A stretch of 64,000 nt of DNA from Mayamaea pseudoterrestris (Eukaryota > Bacillariophyta > Bacillariophyceae > Sellaphorales > Sellaphoraceae), in NCBI GenBank assembly GCA_027923505.1, contig BROI01000019.1, positions 558,001 through 622,000 on the forward strand, written 5' to 3'. Positions 52,327 to 64,000 of the stretch are shown here, piece after piece (within the stretch, counting starts at the first letter, position 1; each line of letters begins with the position of its first letter). Below the pieces are notes generated by a model. That model was not told the origin of the DNA and did not search any database. It saw nothing but the letters and a program-made list of their open reading frames with translations. The translations under genes were made by a program, and so were the position numbers.

Positions 52327-53315
52327 AGAGACACCAGCCAGTCAACGTATCTTGTAGCGCACCTGAAATAAGGATGTTTGCACCATTCTGGCTTGATTTG
52401 GGCATACACATGGCTCAAGGTATGGGCATTTAAAAGGCGGCAGCTGCTGGCTAAGAGTGGTGACAAGTTACCACCAAGCACATTGCAGTCCACTGAGACA
52501 CCAGCCTACACTTTAGATAAGGATGTTACCACCATTCTGGCTTCATTTGGTCATACACATGGCTCGAGGTATGGGCATTTGAAAAACATGACAGATGCTG
52601 GCTGAGACTGGTGACAAGTTAATATCAATCACGTTGAAGTCCTTAATGACACTAGTTAGTCCACTTATCTTGCAGAGCACCAGAAATAAGGATGTATACA
52701 CCATTCTAGCTTGATGTGGGCATACACATGGCTCAAGGTATGGGCATTTGAAAGGTGTGGTAGCTGCTAGCTGAGACTGGTGACAAGTTTTCACCAATTA
52801 TATTGCAGTCCACTGAGACACCAACCAGTTAGCTTATCATGAAGCGCACCTGAATAAGGATGTTTGCACCATTTCAACTTGAGTTGGGTGTGCACATGGC
52901 TCAAGGTATGGGCATTTGAAAGGCTTGGCATCTGCAATCTGAGATTGGTGACAACTTGTCACCAATCACATTGCAGTCCACAGAGACACCAGCCAGGCAT
53001 ACAATCTTCTCGCGCAGACTGAATAATGATGTTGGCACCATTATGGTGTGATTTGGATGTATACATGGCATGTTATATGGGCAATTGAATGTAATGGCAT
53101 CAGCGGGCTGAGATTGGTGACAACTTGTCACCAATCACATTGAAGTCCACGAAGACACAAGCCAGGAATACCATATTTGTAGCACAGACTGAATAATGAT
53201 GTTGGCACCATTCTGGTGTGATTTGGGTGTATAAATGGCATGTTATATGAGCAATTGAATGTAATGGCATCTGCAGGCTGAGATTGGTGACAAGTTGTCA
53301 CCAACCACATTGCAG
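52327..53315. repeat. Diverged edge of the 169-bp satellite array
   Basis: About six monomers that are clearly related to the main array (GAGACACCAGCC, TTGCACCATTCTGG, TGGTGACAA) but differ from it and from each other far more than inner monomers do. The dyad starts lie at about 52455, 52606, 52774, 52943, 53112 and 53282, so spacing is 151, 168, 169, 169 and 170 bp. The inner-array phrase TTTTGGGCACCTACAGGGC is replaced by TTGGGCATACACATGGCTC. Such decay is typical of a satellite edge. Confidence 0.85.
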
Positions 53316-56300
53316 TCCACGGACAAGTTCTCATCAAATACATTGCCATCCCCTGAGACACCAGCCAAGCCTACCATCTTGTAGCGCAGCCTGAATAATG
53401 ATGTTGGCACCAATCTGGTGTATTTTGGGCACCTACAGGGCTTGCTGTAGGGGTGTTTGAATGACACGGCATCTGCGGGCTGTGACAGATGACAAGTTGT
53501 CACCAAATACATTGCCATCCCCTGAGTCACCAGCCAAGCCTACCATCTTAAAGCGCAGCCTGAATAATGATGTTGGCACCATTCTGGTGTATTTTGGGCA
53601 CCTACAGGGCTTGCTGTAGGGGCGTTTGAATGTCACGGCAGCTGCGGGCTGAGACTGGTGACAAGTTGTCACCAATCACATTGCCATCCCCTGAGACACC
53701 AGCCAAGCCTACCATCTTGTAGCGCAGCCTGAATTTTGATGTTGGCACCATTCTGGTGTATTTTGGGCACCTACAGGGCTTGCTGCAGGGGTGTGTGAAT
53801 GTCACGGCATCTGCGGGCTGAGACTGGTGACAAGTTGTCACCAAATACATTGCCATCCCCTGAGACACCAGCTAAGCCTACCATCTTGCAGCGCAGCCTG
53901 AATAATGATGTTGGCATCATGCTGGTGTATTTTGGGCACCTACAGGGCTTGCTGTAGGGTGTTTGAATGTCACGGCATCTGCGGGCTGAGACTGGTGACA
54001 AGTTGTCACCAAATACATTGCCATCCCCTGAGACACCAGCCAAGCCTACCATCTTGCAGCGCAGCCTGAATAATGATGTTGGCACCATGCTGGTGTATTT
54101 TGGGCACCTACAGGGCTTGCTGTAGGGTGTTTGAATGTCACGGCATCTGCGGGTGGAGACTGGTGACAAGTTGTCACCAAATACATTGCCATCCCCTGAG
54201 ACACCAGCCAAGCCTACCATCTTGTAGCGCAGCCTGAATAATGATGTTGGCACCATTCTGGTGTATTTTGGGCACCTACAGGGCTTGCTGTAGGGGCGTT
54301 TGAATGTCACGGCATCTGCGGGCTGAGACTGGTGACAAGTTGTCACCAAATACATTGCCATCCCCTGAGACACCAGCCAAGCCTACCATCTTGTAGCGCA
54401 GCCTGAATAATGATGTTGGCACCATTCTGGTGTATTTTGGGCACCTACAGGGCTTGCTGTAGGGGCGTTTGAATGTCACGGCATCTGCGGGCTGAGACTG
54501 GTGACATGTTGTCACCAAATACATTGCCATCCCCTGAGACACCAGCCAAGCTTACCATCTTGTAGCGCAGCCTGAATAATGATGTTGGCACCATTCTGGT
54601 GTATTTTGGGCACCTACAGGGCTTGCTGCAGGGGCGTTTGAATGTCACGGCATCTGCGGGCTGAGACTGGTGACAAGTTGTCACCAGATACATTGCCATC
54701 CCCTGAGACACCAGCCAAGCCTACCATCTTGTAGCGCAGCCTGAATAATGATGTTGGCACCATTCTGGTGTATTTTGGGCACCTACAGGGCTTGCTGTAG
54801 GGGCGTTTGAATGTCACAGCATCTGCGGGCTGAGACTGGTGACAAGTTGTCACCAAATACATTGCCATCCCCTGAGACACCAGCCAAGCCTACCATCTTG
54901 TAGCGCAGCCTGAAGTATGATGTTGGCACCATTCTGGTGTATTTTGGGCACCTACAGGGCTTGCTGTAGGGGCGTTTGAATGACACGGCATCTGCGGGCT
55001 GAGACTGGTGACAAGTTGTCACCAAATACATTGCCATCCCCTGAGACAACAGCCAAGCCTACCATCTTGTAGCGCAGCCTGAATAATGATGTTGGCACCA
55101 TTCTGGTGTATTTTGGGCACCTACAGGGCTTGCTGAAGGGGCGTTTGAATGTCACGGCATCTGCGGGCTGAGACTGGTGACAAGTTGTCACCAAATACAT
55201 TGCCATCCCCTGAGTCACCAGCCAAGCCTACCATCTTAAAGCGCAGCCTGAATAATGATGTTGGCACCATTCTGGTGTATTTTGGGCACCTACAGGGCTT
55301 GCTGTAGGGGCGTTTGAATGTCACAGCATCTGCGGGCTGAGACTGGTGACTAGTTGTCACCAAATACATTGCCATCCCCTGAGACACCAGCCAAGCCTAC
55401 CATCTTGTAGCGCAGCCTGAAGTTTGATGTTGGCACCATTCTGGTGTATTTTGGGCACCTACAGGGCTTGCTGTAGGGGCGTTTGAATGTCACGGCATCT
55501 GCGGGCTGAGACTGGTGACAAGTTGTCACCAAATACATTGCCATCCCCTGAGACAACAGCCAAGCCTACCATCTTGTAGCGCAGCCTGAATAATGATGTT
55601 GGCACCATTCTGGTGTATTTTGGGCACCTACAGGGCTTGCTGAAGGGGCGTTTGAATGTCACGGCATCTGCGGGCTGAGACTGGTGACAAGTTGTCACCA
55701 AATACATTGCCATCCCCTGAGACACCAGCCAAGCCTACCATCTTGTAGCGCAGCCTGAATAATGATGTTGGCACCATTCTGGTGTATTTTGGGCACCTAC
55801 AGGGCTTGCTGTAGGGGCGTTTGAATGTCACAGCATCTGCGGGCTGAGACTGGTGACTAGTTGTCACCAAATACATTGCCATCCCCTGCGACACCAGCCA
55901 AGCCTGCCATCTTGTAACGCAGCCTGAGTAATGATGTTGGCACCATTCTGGTGTATTTTGGGCACCTACAGGGCTTGCTGCAGGGGTGTTTGAATGTCAC
56001 GGCATCTGTGGGCTGAGACTGGTGACAAGTTGTCACCAAATACATTGCCATCCCCTGAGACACCAGCCAAGCCTACCATCTTGTAGCGCAGCCGGAATAA
56101 TGATGTTGGCACCATTCTGGTGTATTTTGGGCACCTACAGGGCTTGCTGTAGGGGCGTTTGAATGTCACGGCATCTGCGCGCTGAGACTGGTGACAAGTT
56201 GTCACCAAATACATTGCCATCCCCTGAGACACCAGCCAAGCATACCATCTTGTAGCGCAGCCTGAATAATGATGTTGGCACCATTCTGGTGTATTTTGGG

Positions 56301-59300
56301 CACCTACAGGGCTTGCTGTAGGGGCATTTGAATGACACAGCATCTGCGGGCTGAGACTGGTGACAAGTTGTCACCAAATACATTGCCATCCCCTGAGACA
56401 CCAGCCAAGCCTACCATCTTGTAGCGCAGCCTGAATAATGATGTTGGCACCATTCTGGTGTATTTTGGGCACCTACAGGGCTTGCTGTAGGGGCGTTTGA
56501 ATGACACGGCATCTGTGGGCTGTGACTGGTGACAAGTTGTCACCAAATACATTGCCGTCCCCTGAGACTCCAGCCAAGCCTACCATCTTGTAGTGCAGCC
56601 GGAAAATGATGTTGGCATCATGCTGGTGTATTTTGGGCACCTACAGGGCTTGCTGTAGGGGCGTTTGAATGTCACGGCATCTGTGCGCTGAGACTGGTGA
56701 CAAGTTGTCACCAAATACATTGCCATCCCCTGAGACACCAGCCAAGCCTACCATCTTGTAGCGCAGCCGGAAAAATGATGTTGGCACCATTCTGGTGTAT
56801 TTTGGGCACCTACAGGGCTTGCTGTAGGGGCGTTTGAATGTCACGGCATCTGCGGGCTGAGACTGGTGACAAGTTGTCACCAAATACATTGCCATCCCTA
56901 AGACACCAGCCAAGCCTACCATCTTGTAGCGCAGCCTGAATAATGATGTTGGCACCATTCTGGTGTATTTTAGGCACCTACAGGGCTTGCTGTAGGGGCA
57001 TTTGAATGTCACGGCATCTGCGGGCTGAGACTGGTGACAAGTTGTCACCAAATACATTGCCATCCCCTGAGACACCAGCCAAGCCTACCATCTTGTAGCG
57101 CAGCCGGAATAATGATGTTGGCACCATTCTGGTGTATTTTGGGCACCTACAGGGCTTGCTGTAGGGGCGTTTGAATGTCACGGCATCTGCGGGCTGAGAC
57201 TGGTGACAAGTTGTCACCAAATACATTGCCATCCCCTGAGACACCAGCCAAGCCTACCATCTTGTAGCGCAGCCTGAATAATGATGTTGGCACCATTCTG
57301 GTGTATTTTGGGCACCTACAGGGCTTGCTGTAGGGGCGTTTGAATGTCACGGCATCTGCGGGCTGAGACTGGTGACAAGTTGTCACCAAATACATTGCCA
57401 TCCCCTGAGACACCAGCCAAGAGTACCATCATGTAGCGCAGCCTGAATAATGGTGTTGGCACCATTCTGGTGTATTTTGGGCACCTACAGGGCTTGCTGT
57501 AGGGGCGTTTGAATGTCACGGCATCTGCGGGCTGAGACTGGTGACAAGTTGTCACCAAATACATTGCCATCCCCTGAGACACCAGCCAAGCCTACCATCT
57601 TGTAGCGCAGCCGGAATAATGATGTTGGCACCATTCTGGTGTATTTTGGGCACCTACAGGGCTTGCTGTAGGGGCGTTTGAATGTCACGGCATCTGCGGG
57701 CTGAGACTGGTGACAAGTTGTCACCAAATACATTGCCATCCCCTGAGACACCAGCCAAGCCTACCATCTTGTAGCGCAGCCTGAATAATGATGTTGGCAC
57801 CATTCTGGTGTATTTTGGGCACCTACAGGGCTTGCTGTAGGGGCGTTTGAATGTCACGGCATCTGCGGGCTGAGACTGGTGACAAGTTGTCACCAAATAC
57901 TTTGCCATCCCCTGAGTCACTAGCCAAGCCTACCATCTTGTAGCGCAGCCGGAATAATGATGTTGGCAACATTCTGGTGTATTTTGGGCACCTACAGGGC
58001 TTGCTGCAGGGGCGTTTGAATGTCACGGCATCTGCGGGCTGAGACTGGTGACAAGTTGTCACCAAATACATTGCCATCCCCTGAGACACCAGCCAAGCCT
58101 ACCATCTTGTAGCGCAGCCGGAATAATGATGTTGGCACCATTCTGGTGTATTTTGGGCACCTACAGGGCTTGCTGTAGGGGCGTTTGAATGTCACGGCAT
58201 CTGCGGGCTGAGACTGGTGACAAGTTGTCACCAAATACATTGCCATCCCCTGAGACACCAGCCAAGCCTACCATCTTGTAGCGCAGCCTGAATAATGATG
58301 TTGGCACCATTCTGGTGTATTTTGGGCACCTACAGGGCTTGCTGTAGGGGCGTTTGAATGTCACGGCATCTGCGGGCTGAGACTGGTGACAAGTTGTCAC
58401 CAAATACATTGCCATCCCCTGACACACCAGCCAAGCCTACCATCTTGTAGCGCAGCCGGGATATTGATGTTGGCACCATTCTGGTGTATTTTGGGCTCCT
58501 ACATGGCTTGCTGTAAGGGCGTTTGAATGTCATGGCATCTGCGGGCTGAGACTGGTGACAAGTTGTCACCAAATACATTGCCATCCCCTGAGACACCAGC
58601 CAAGCCTACCATCTTAAAGCGCAGCCTGAATAATGATGTTGGCACCATTCTGGTGTATTTTGGGCACCTACAGGGCTTGCTGTAGGGGCGTTTGAATGTC
58701 ACGGCATCTGCGGGCTGAGACTGGTGACAAGTTGTCACCAAATACATTGCCATCCCCTGAGACACCAGCCAAGCCTACCATCTTGTAGCGCAGCTGGAAC
58801 AATGATGTTGGCACCATTCTGGTGTATTTTAAGCACCTACAGGGCTTGCTGTAGGGGCATTTGAATGTCACGGCATCTGTGCGCTGAGACTGGTGACAAG
58901 TTGTCACCAAATACATTGCCATCCCCTGAGACACCAGCCAAGAGTACCATCATGTAGCGCAGCCTAAATAATGATGTTGGCACCATTCTGGTGTATTTTG
59001 GGCACCTACAGGGCTTGCTGTAGGGGCGTTTGAATGTCACGGCATCTGCGGGCTGTGACTGGTGACAAGTTGTCACCAAATACATTGCCATCCCCTGAGA
59101 CACCAGCCAAGCCTACCATCTTGTAGCGCAGCCGGAACAATGATGTTGGCACCATTCTGGTGTATTTGGGCACCTACAGGGCTTGCTGTAGGGGCGTTTG
59201 AATGTCACGGCATCTGCGGGCTGAGACTGGTGACAAGTTGTCACCAAATACATTGCCATCCCCTGAGACACCAGCCAAGCCTACCATCTTGTAGCGCAGC

Positions 59301-62300
59301 CTGAATAATGATGTTGGCACCATTCTGGTGTATTTTGGGCACCTACAGGGCTTGCTGTAGGGGCGTTTGAATGTCACGGCATCTGCGGGCTGAGACTGGT
59401 GACAAGTTGTCACCAAATACATTGCCATCCCCTGAGACACCAGCCAAGCCTACCATCTTGTAGCGCAGCCGGAATAAAGATATTGGCACCATTCTGGTGT
59501 ATTTTGGGCACCTACAGGGCTTGCTGTGGGGGCGTTTGAATGTCACAGCATCTGCGGGCTGAGACTGGTGACAAGTTGTCACCAAATACATTGCCATCCC
59601 CTGAGACACCAGCCAAGCCTACCATCTTGTAGCGCAGCCTGAATAATGATGTTGGCACCATTCTGGTGTATTTTGGGCACCTACAGGGCTTGCTGTAGGG
59701 GCGTTTGAATGTCACGGCATCTGCGGGCTGAGACTGGTGACAAGTTGTCACCAAATACATTGCCATCCCCTGAGACACCAGCCAAGCCTACCATCTTGTA
59801 GCGCAGCCGGAATAATGATGTTGGCACCATTCTGGTGTATTTTGGGCACCTACAGGGCTTGCTGTAGGGGCGTTTGAATGTCACGGCATCTGCGGGCTGA
59901 GACTGGTGACAAGTTGTCACCAAATACATTGCCATCCCCTGAGACACCAGCCAAGCCTACCATCTTGTAGCGCAGCCTGAATAATGATGTTGGCACCATT
60001 CTGGTGTATTTTGGGCACCTACAGGGCTTGCTGTAGGGGCGTTTGAATGTCACGGCATCTGCGGGCTGAGACTGGTGACAAGTTGTCACCAAATACATTG
60101 CCATCCCCTGAGACACCAGCCAAGCCTACCATCTTGTAGCGCAGCCTGAATAATGATGTTGGCACCATTCTGGTGTATTTTGGGCACCTACAGGGCTTGC
60201 TGTAGGGGCGTTTGAATGTCACGGCATCTGCGGGCTGAGACTGGTGACAAGTTGTCACCAAATACATTGCCATCCCCTGAGACACCAGCCAAGCCTACCA
60301 TCTTGTAGCGCAGCCGGAATAAAGATATTAGCACCATTCTGGTGTATTTTGGGCACCTACAGGGCTTGCTGTGGGGGCGTTTGAATGTCACGGCATCTGT
60401 GGGCTGTGACTGGTGACAAGTTGTCACCAAATACATTGCCATCCCCTGAGACACCAGCCAAGCCTACCATCTTGTAGCGCAGCCTGAATAATGATGTTGG
60501 CACCAATCTGGTGTATTTTGGGCACCTACAGGGCTTGCTGTAGGGGCGTTTGAATGTCACGGCATCTGCGGGCTGTGACTGGTGACAAGTTGTCACCAAA
60601 TACATTGCCATCCCCTGAGTCACCAGCCAAGCCTACCATCTTGTAGCGCAGCCTGAATAATGATGTTGGCACCAATCTGGTGTATTTTGGGCACCTACAG
60701 GGCTTGCTGTAGGGGCGTTTGAATGTCACGGCATCTGCGGGCTGTGACTGGTGACAAGTTGTCACCAAATACATTGCCATCCCCTGAGTCACCAGCCAAG
60801 CCTACCATCTTAAAGCGCAGCCTGAATAATGATGTTGGCACCATTCTGGTGTATTTTGGGCACCTACAGGGCTTGCTGTAGGGGCGTTTGAATGTCACGG
60901 CAGCTGCGGGCTGAGACTGGTGACAAGTTGTCACCAAATACATTGCCATCCCCTGAGACACCAGCCAAGCCTACCATCTTGTAGCGCAGCCTGAATAATG
61001 ATGTTGGCACCAATCTGGTGTATTTTGGGCACCTACAGGGCTTGCTGTAGGGGCGTTTGAATGTCACGGCATCTGCGGGCTGTGACTGGTGACAAGTTGT
61101 CACCAAATACATTGCCATCCCCTGAGTCACCAGCCAAGCCTACCATCTTGTAGCGCAGCCTGAATAATGATGTTGGCACCATTCTGGTGTATTTTGGGCA
61201 CCTACAGGGCTTGCTGTAGGGGCGTTTGAATGTCACGGCATCTGCGGGCTGAGACTGGTGACAAGTTGTCACCAAATACATTGCCATCCCCTGAGACACC
61301 AGCCAAGCCTACCATCTTGTAGCGCAGCCGGGATATTGATGTTGGCACCATTCTGGTGTATTTTAAGCACCTACAGGGCTTGCTGTAGGGGCATTTGAAT
61401 GTCACGGCATCTGCGGGCTGAGACTGGTGACAAGTTGTCACCAAATACATTGCCATCCCCTGAGACACCAGCCAAGCCTACCATCTTGTAGCGCAGCCTG
61501 AATAATGATGTTGGCACCAATCTGGTGTATTTTGGGCACCTACAGGGCTTGCTGTAGGGGCGTTTGAATGTCACGGCATCTGCGGGCTGAGACTGGTGAC
61601 AAGTTGTCACCAAATACATTGCCATCCCCTGAGTCACCAGCCAAGCCTACCATCTTGTAGCGCAGCCGGAATAATGATGTTGGCACCATTCTGGTGTATT
61701 TTGGGCACCTACAGGGCTTGCTGTAGGGGCGTTTGAATGTCACGGCATCTGCGGGCTGAGACTGGTGACAAGTTGTCACCAAATACATTGCCATCCCCTG
61801 AGACACCAGCCAAGCCTACCATCTTGTAGCGCAGCCTGAATAATGATGTTGGCACCATTCTGGTGTATTTTGGGCACCTACAGGGCTTGCTGTAGGGGCG
61901 TTTGAATGTCACGGCATCTGCGGGCTGAGACTGGTGACAAGTTGTCACCAAATACATTGCCATCCCCTGAGACACCAGCCAAGCCTACCATCTTGTAGCG
62001 CAGCCTGAATAATGATGTTGGCACCATTCTGGTGTATTTTGGGCACCTACAGGGCTTGCTGTAGGGGCGTTTGAATGTCACGGCATCTGCGGGCTGAGAC
62101 TGGTGACAAGTTGTCACCAAATACATTGCCATCCCCTGAGACACCAGCCAAGCCTACCATCTTGTAGCGCAGCCTGAATAATGATGTTGGCACCATTCTG
62201 GTGTATTTTGGGCACCTACAGGGCTTGCTGTAGGGGCGTTTGAATGTCACGGCATCTGCGGGCTGAGACTGGTGACAAGTTGTCACCAAATACATTGCCA

Positions 62301-64000
62301 TCCCCTGAGTCACCAGCCAAGCCTACCATCTTGTAGCGCAGCCTGAATAATGATGTTGGCACCATTCTGGTGTATTTTGGGCACCTACAGGGCTTGCTGT
62401 AGGGGCGTTTGAATGTCACGGCATCTGCGGGCTGAGACTGGTGACAAGTTGTCACCAAATACATTGCCATCCCCTGAGACACCAGCCAAGCCTACCATCT
62501 TGTAGCGCAGCCTGAATAATGATGTTGGCACCATTCTGGTGTATTTTGGGCACCTACAGGGCTTGCTGTAGGGGCGTTTGAATGTCACGGCATCTGCGGG
62601 CTGTGACTGGTGACAAGTTGTCACCAAATACATTGCCATCCCCTGAGACACCAGCCAAGCCTACCATCTTGTAGCGCAGCCTGAATAATGATGTTGGCAC
62701 CATTCTGGTGTATTTTGGGCACCTACAGGGCTTGCTGTAGGGGCGTTTGAATGTCACGGCATCTGCGGGCTGAGACTGGTGACAAGTTGTCACCAAATAC
62801 ATTGCCATCCCCTGAGACACCAGCCAAGCCTACCATCTTGAAGCGCAGCCTGAATAATGATGTTGGCACCATTCTGGTGTATTTTGGGCACCTACAGGGC
62901 TTGCTGTAGGGGCGTTTGAATGTCACGGCATCTGCGGGCTGAGACTGGTGACAAGTTGTCACCAAATACATTGCCATCCCCTGAGACACCAGCCAAGCCT
63001 ACCATCTTGTAGCGCAGCCTGAATAATGATGTTGGCAACATTCTGGTGTATTTTGGGCACCTACAGGGCTTGCTGCAGGGGCGTTTGAATGTCACGGCAT
63101 CTGCGGGCTGAGACTGGTGACAAGTTGTCACCAAATACATTGCCATCCCCTGAGACACCAGCCAAGCCTAACATCTTGTAGCGCAGCCTGAATAATGATG
63201 TTGGCACCATTCTGGTGTATTTTGGGCACCTACAGGGCTTGCTGTAGGGGCGTTTGAATGTCACGGCATCTGCGGGCTGAGACTGGTGACAAGTTGTCAC
63301 CAAATACATTGCCATCCCCTGAGACACCAGCCAAGCCTACCATCTTGTAGCGCAGCCTGAATAATGATGTTGGCACCAATCTGGTGTATTTTGGGCACCT
63401 ACAGGGCTTGCTGTAGGGGTGTTTGAATGTCACGGCATCTGCGGGCTGTGACTGGTGACAAGTTGTCACCAAATACATTGCCATCCCCTAAGTCACCAGC
63501 CAAGCCTACCATCTTAAAGCGCAGCCTGAGTAATGATGTTGGCACCATTCTGGTGTATTTTGGGCACCTACAGGGCTTGCTGTAGGGGCGTTTGAATGTC
63601 ACGGCAGCTGCGGGCTGAGACTGGTGACAAGTTGTCACCAAATACATTGCCATCCCCTGAGACACCAGCCAAGCCTACCATCTTGTAGCACAGCCGGAAT
63701 AATGATGTTGGCACCATTCTGGTGTATTTTGGGCACCTACAGGGCTTGCTGTAGGGGCGTTGGAATGTCACGGCATCTGCGGGCTGAGACTGGTGACGAG
63801 TTGTCACCAAATACATTGCCATCCCCTGAGACACCAGCCAAGCCTACCATCTTGTAGCGCAGCCTGAATAATGATGTTGGCACCATTCTGGTGTATTTTG
63901 GGCACCTACAGGGCTTGCTGTAGGGGCGTTTGAATGTCACGGCATCTGCGGGCTGAGACTGGTGACAAGTTGTCACCAAATACATTGCCATCCCCTGAGA
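53316..64000. repeat. Homogeneous tandem satellite, 169-bp monomer, about 63 copies, open at the right edge
   Basis: Head-to-tail monomers of 169 bp (a few 168), mostly differing at only a few positions. Each contains GCACCTACAGGGCTTGCTGT, GGGCGTTTGAATGTCACGGC, the dyad TGGTGACAAGTTGTCACCA and CCATCCCCTGAGACACCAGC. The minus strand shows overlapping 88-codon open frames every 169 bp. These are repeat artefacts: the period is not a multiple of 3, and they have no independent coding support. Monomer length is in the range of centromeric and subtelomeric satellites (about 150-180 bp). The array continues past the window, so its full length is unknown. Confidence 0.97.
54911..55924. repeat. Two copies of a 507-bp three-monomer higher-order repeat
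   Basis: Variant markers recur at exactly 507 bp: TGAAGTATG/TGAAGTTTG (54911, 55418), AGACAACAGCC (about 55042, 55549), GCTGAAGGGGCG (55130, 55637), GTCACAGCATC (55319, 55826) and GTGACTAGTTG (55348, 55855). This marks a block of three 169-bp monomers duplicated as a unit. Confidence 0.8.

Noticed and set aside
53433-63991. More than 60 overlapping 88-codon minus-strand open frames starting MSQGMAMYLVTT
   Set aside because: They repeat every 169 bp with the satellite and shift frame each time, since 169 is not divisible by 3. There is no start, spacing or codon evidence of genes.
53316-64000. Resemblance to a CRISPR array (regular direct repeats)
   Set aside because: Monomers are contiguous with no unique spacers, and the DNA is eukaryotic. 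It is a satellite.

Overview
This window is eukaryotic nuclear DNA, most likely from a photosynthetic stramenopile (a diatom or close relative). The evidence is a mix of spliced and intronless genes with mostly short GT-AG introns, a lectin with about 300 residues of Pro-Ser-x-x repeats, an LRR protein with a C-terminus I associate with diatom/ochrophyte LRR proteins, and a ferredoxin-metallo-beta-lactamase fusion whose N-terminus looks like a bipartite plastid presequence with Phe just after the predicted signal cleavage. The species cannot be named from sequence alone.

Layout. 1-7.7 kb: a single-pass membrane protein cut by the left edge, NOP58, a RING-H2 protein, a PP2A B56 subunit with a 989-nt first intron that holds an open frame of about 208 codons, and a secreted thioredoxin-like protein that has lost one active-site Cys. 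7.8-13.4 kb: the plastid ferredoxin-MBL protein, an unrecognised interrupted coding remnant, and a two-C-type-lectin/PS-repeat protein. 13.6-28.2 kb: a small secreted protein, an HMT1-type ABC transporter, a PIG-X-like protein, two related 79-bp hairpin repeats, a receptor-like membrane protein, an unknown coiled-coil protein, a TAP-like ABC transporter and an MFS transporter with an in-frame stop. 28.2-52.1 kb: a PHD/SET histone methyltransferase, an ankyrin membrane protein, three more receptor-like membrane proteins, a damaged membrane esterase, an LRR protein, an HTTM-domain protein, a C5 cytosine methyltransferase, an Asn/Tyr-rich membrane protein and a four-exon HIR/prohibitin-fold protein. 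52.3-64 kb: one tandem satellite with a 169-bp monomer, about 69 copies, running off the right edge.

There are no operons. Genes are densely packed in divergent and convergent pairs. Housekeeping functions (snoRNP assembly, PP2A, chromatin, GPI synthesis) are interspersed with an unusually large share of secreted or membrane proteins. The most novel observations are: (1) four dispersed genes sharing one architecture (signal peptide, a SEA-like extracellular domain, one TM helix, a long disordered tail) that look like a receptor-like family; (2) a satellite whose every monomer carries a perfect dyad, with nested higher-order repeats and a decayed edge abutting a gene; (3) the pair of 79-bp hairpins; (4) a methyltransferase with an extra TYW2-like N-terminal region; and (5) two host genes with damaged or unusually spliced reading frames.
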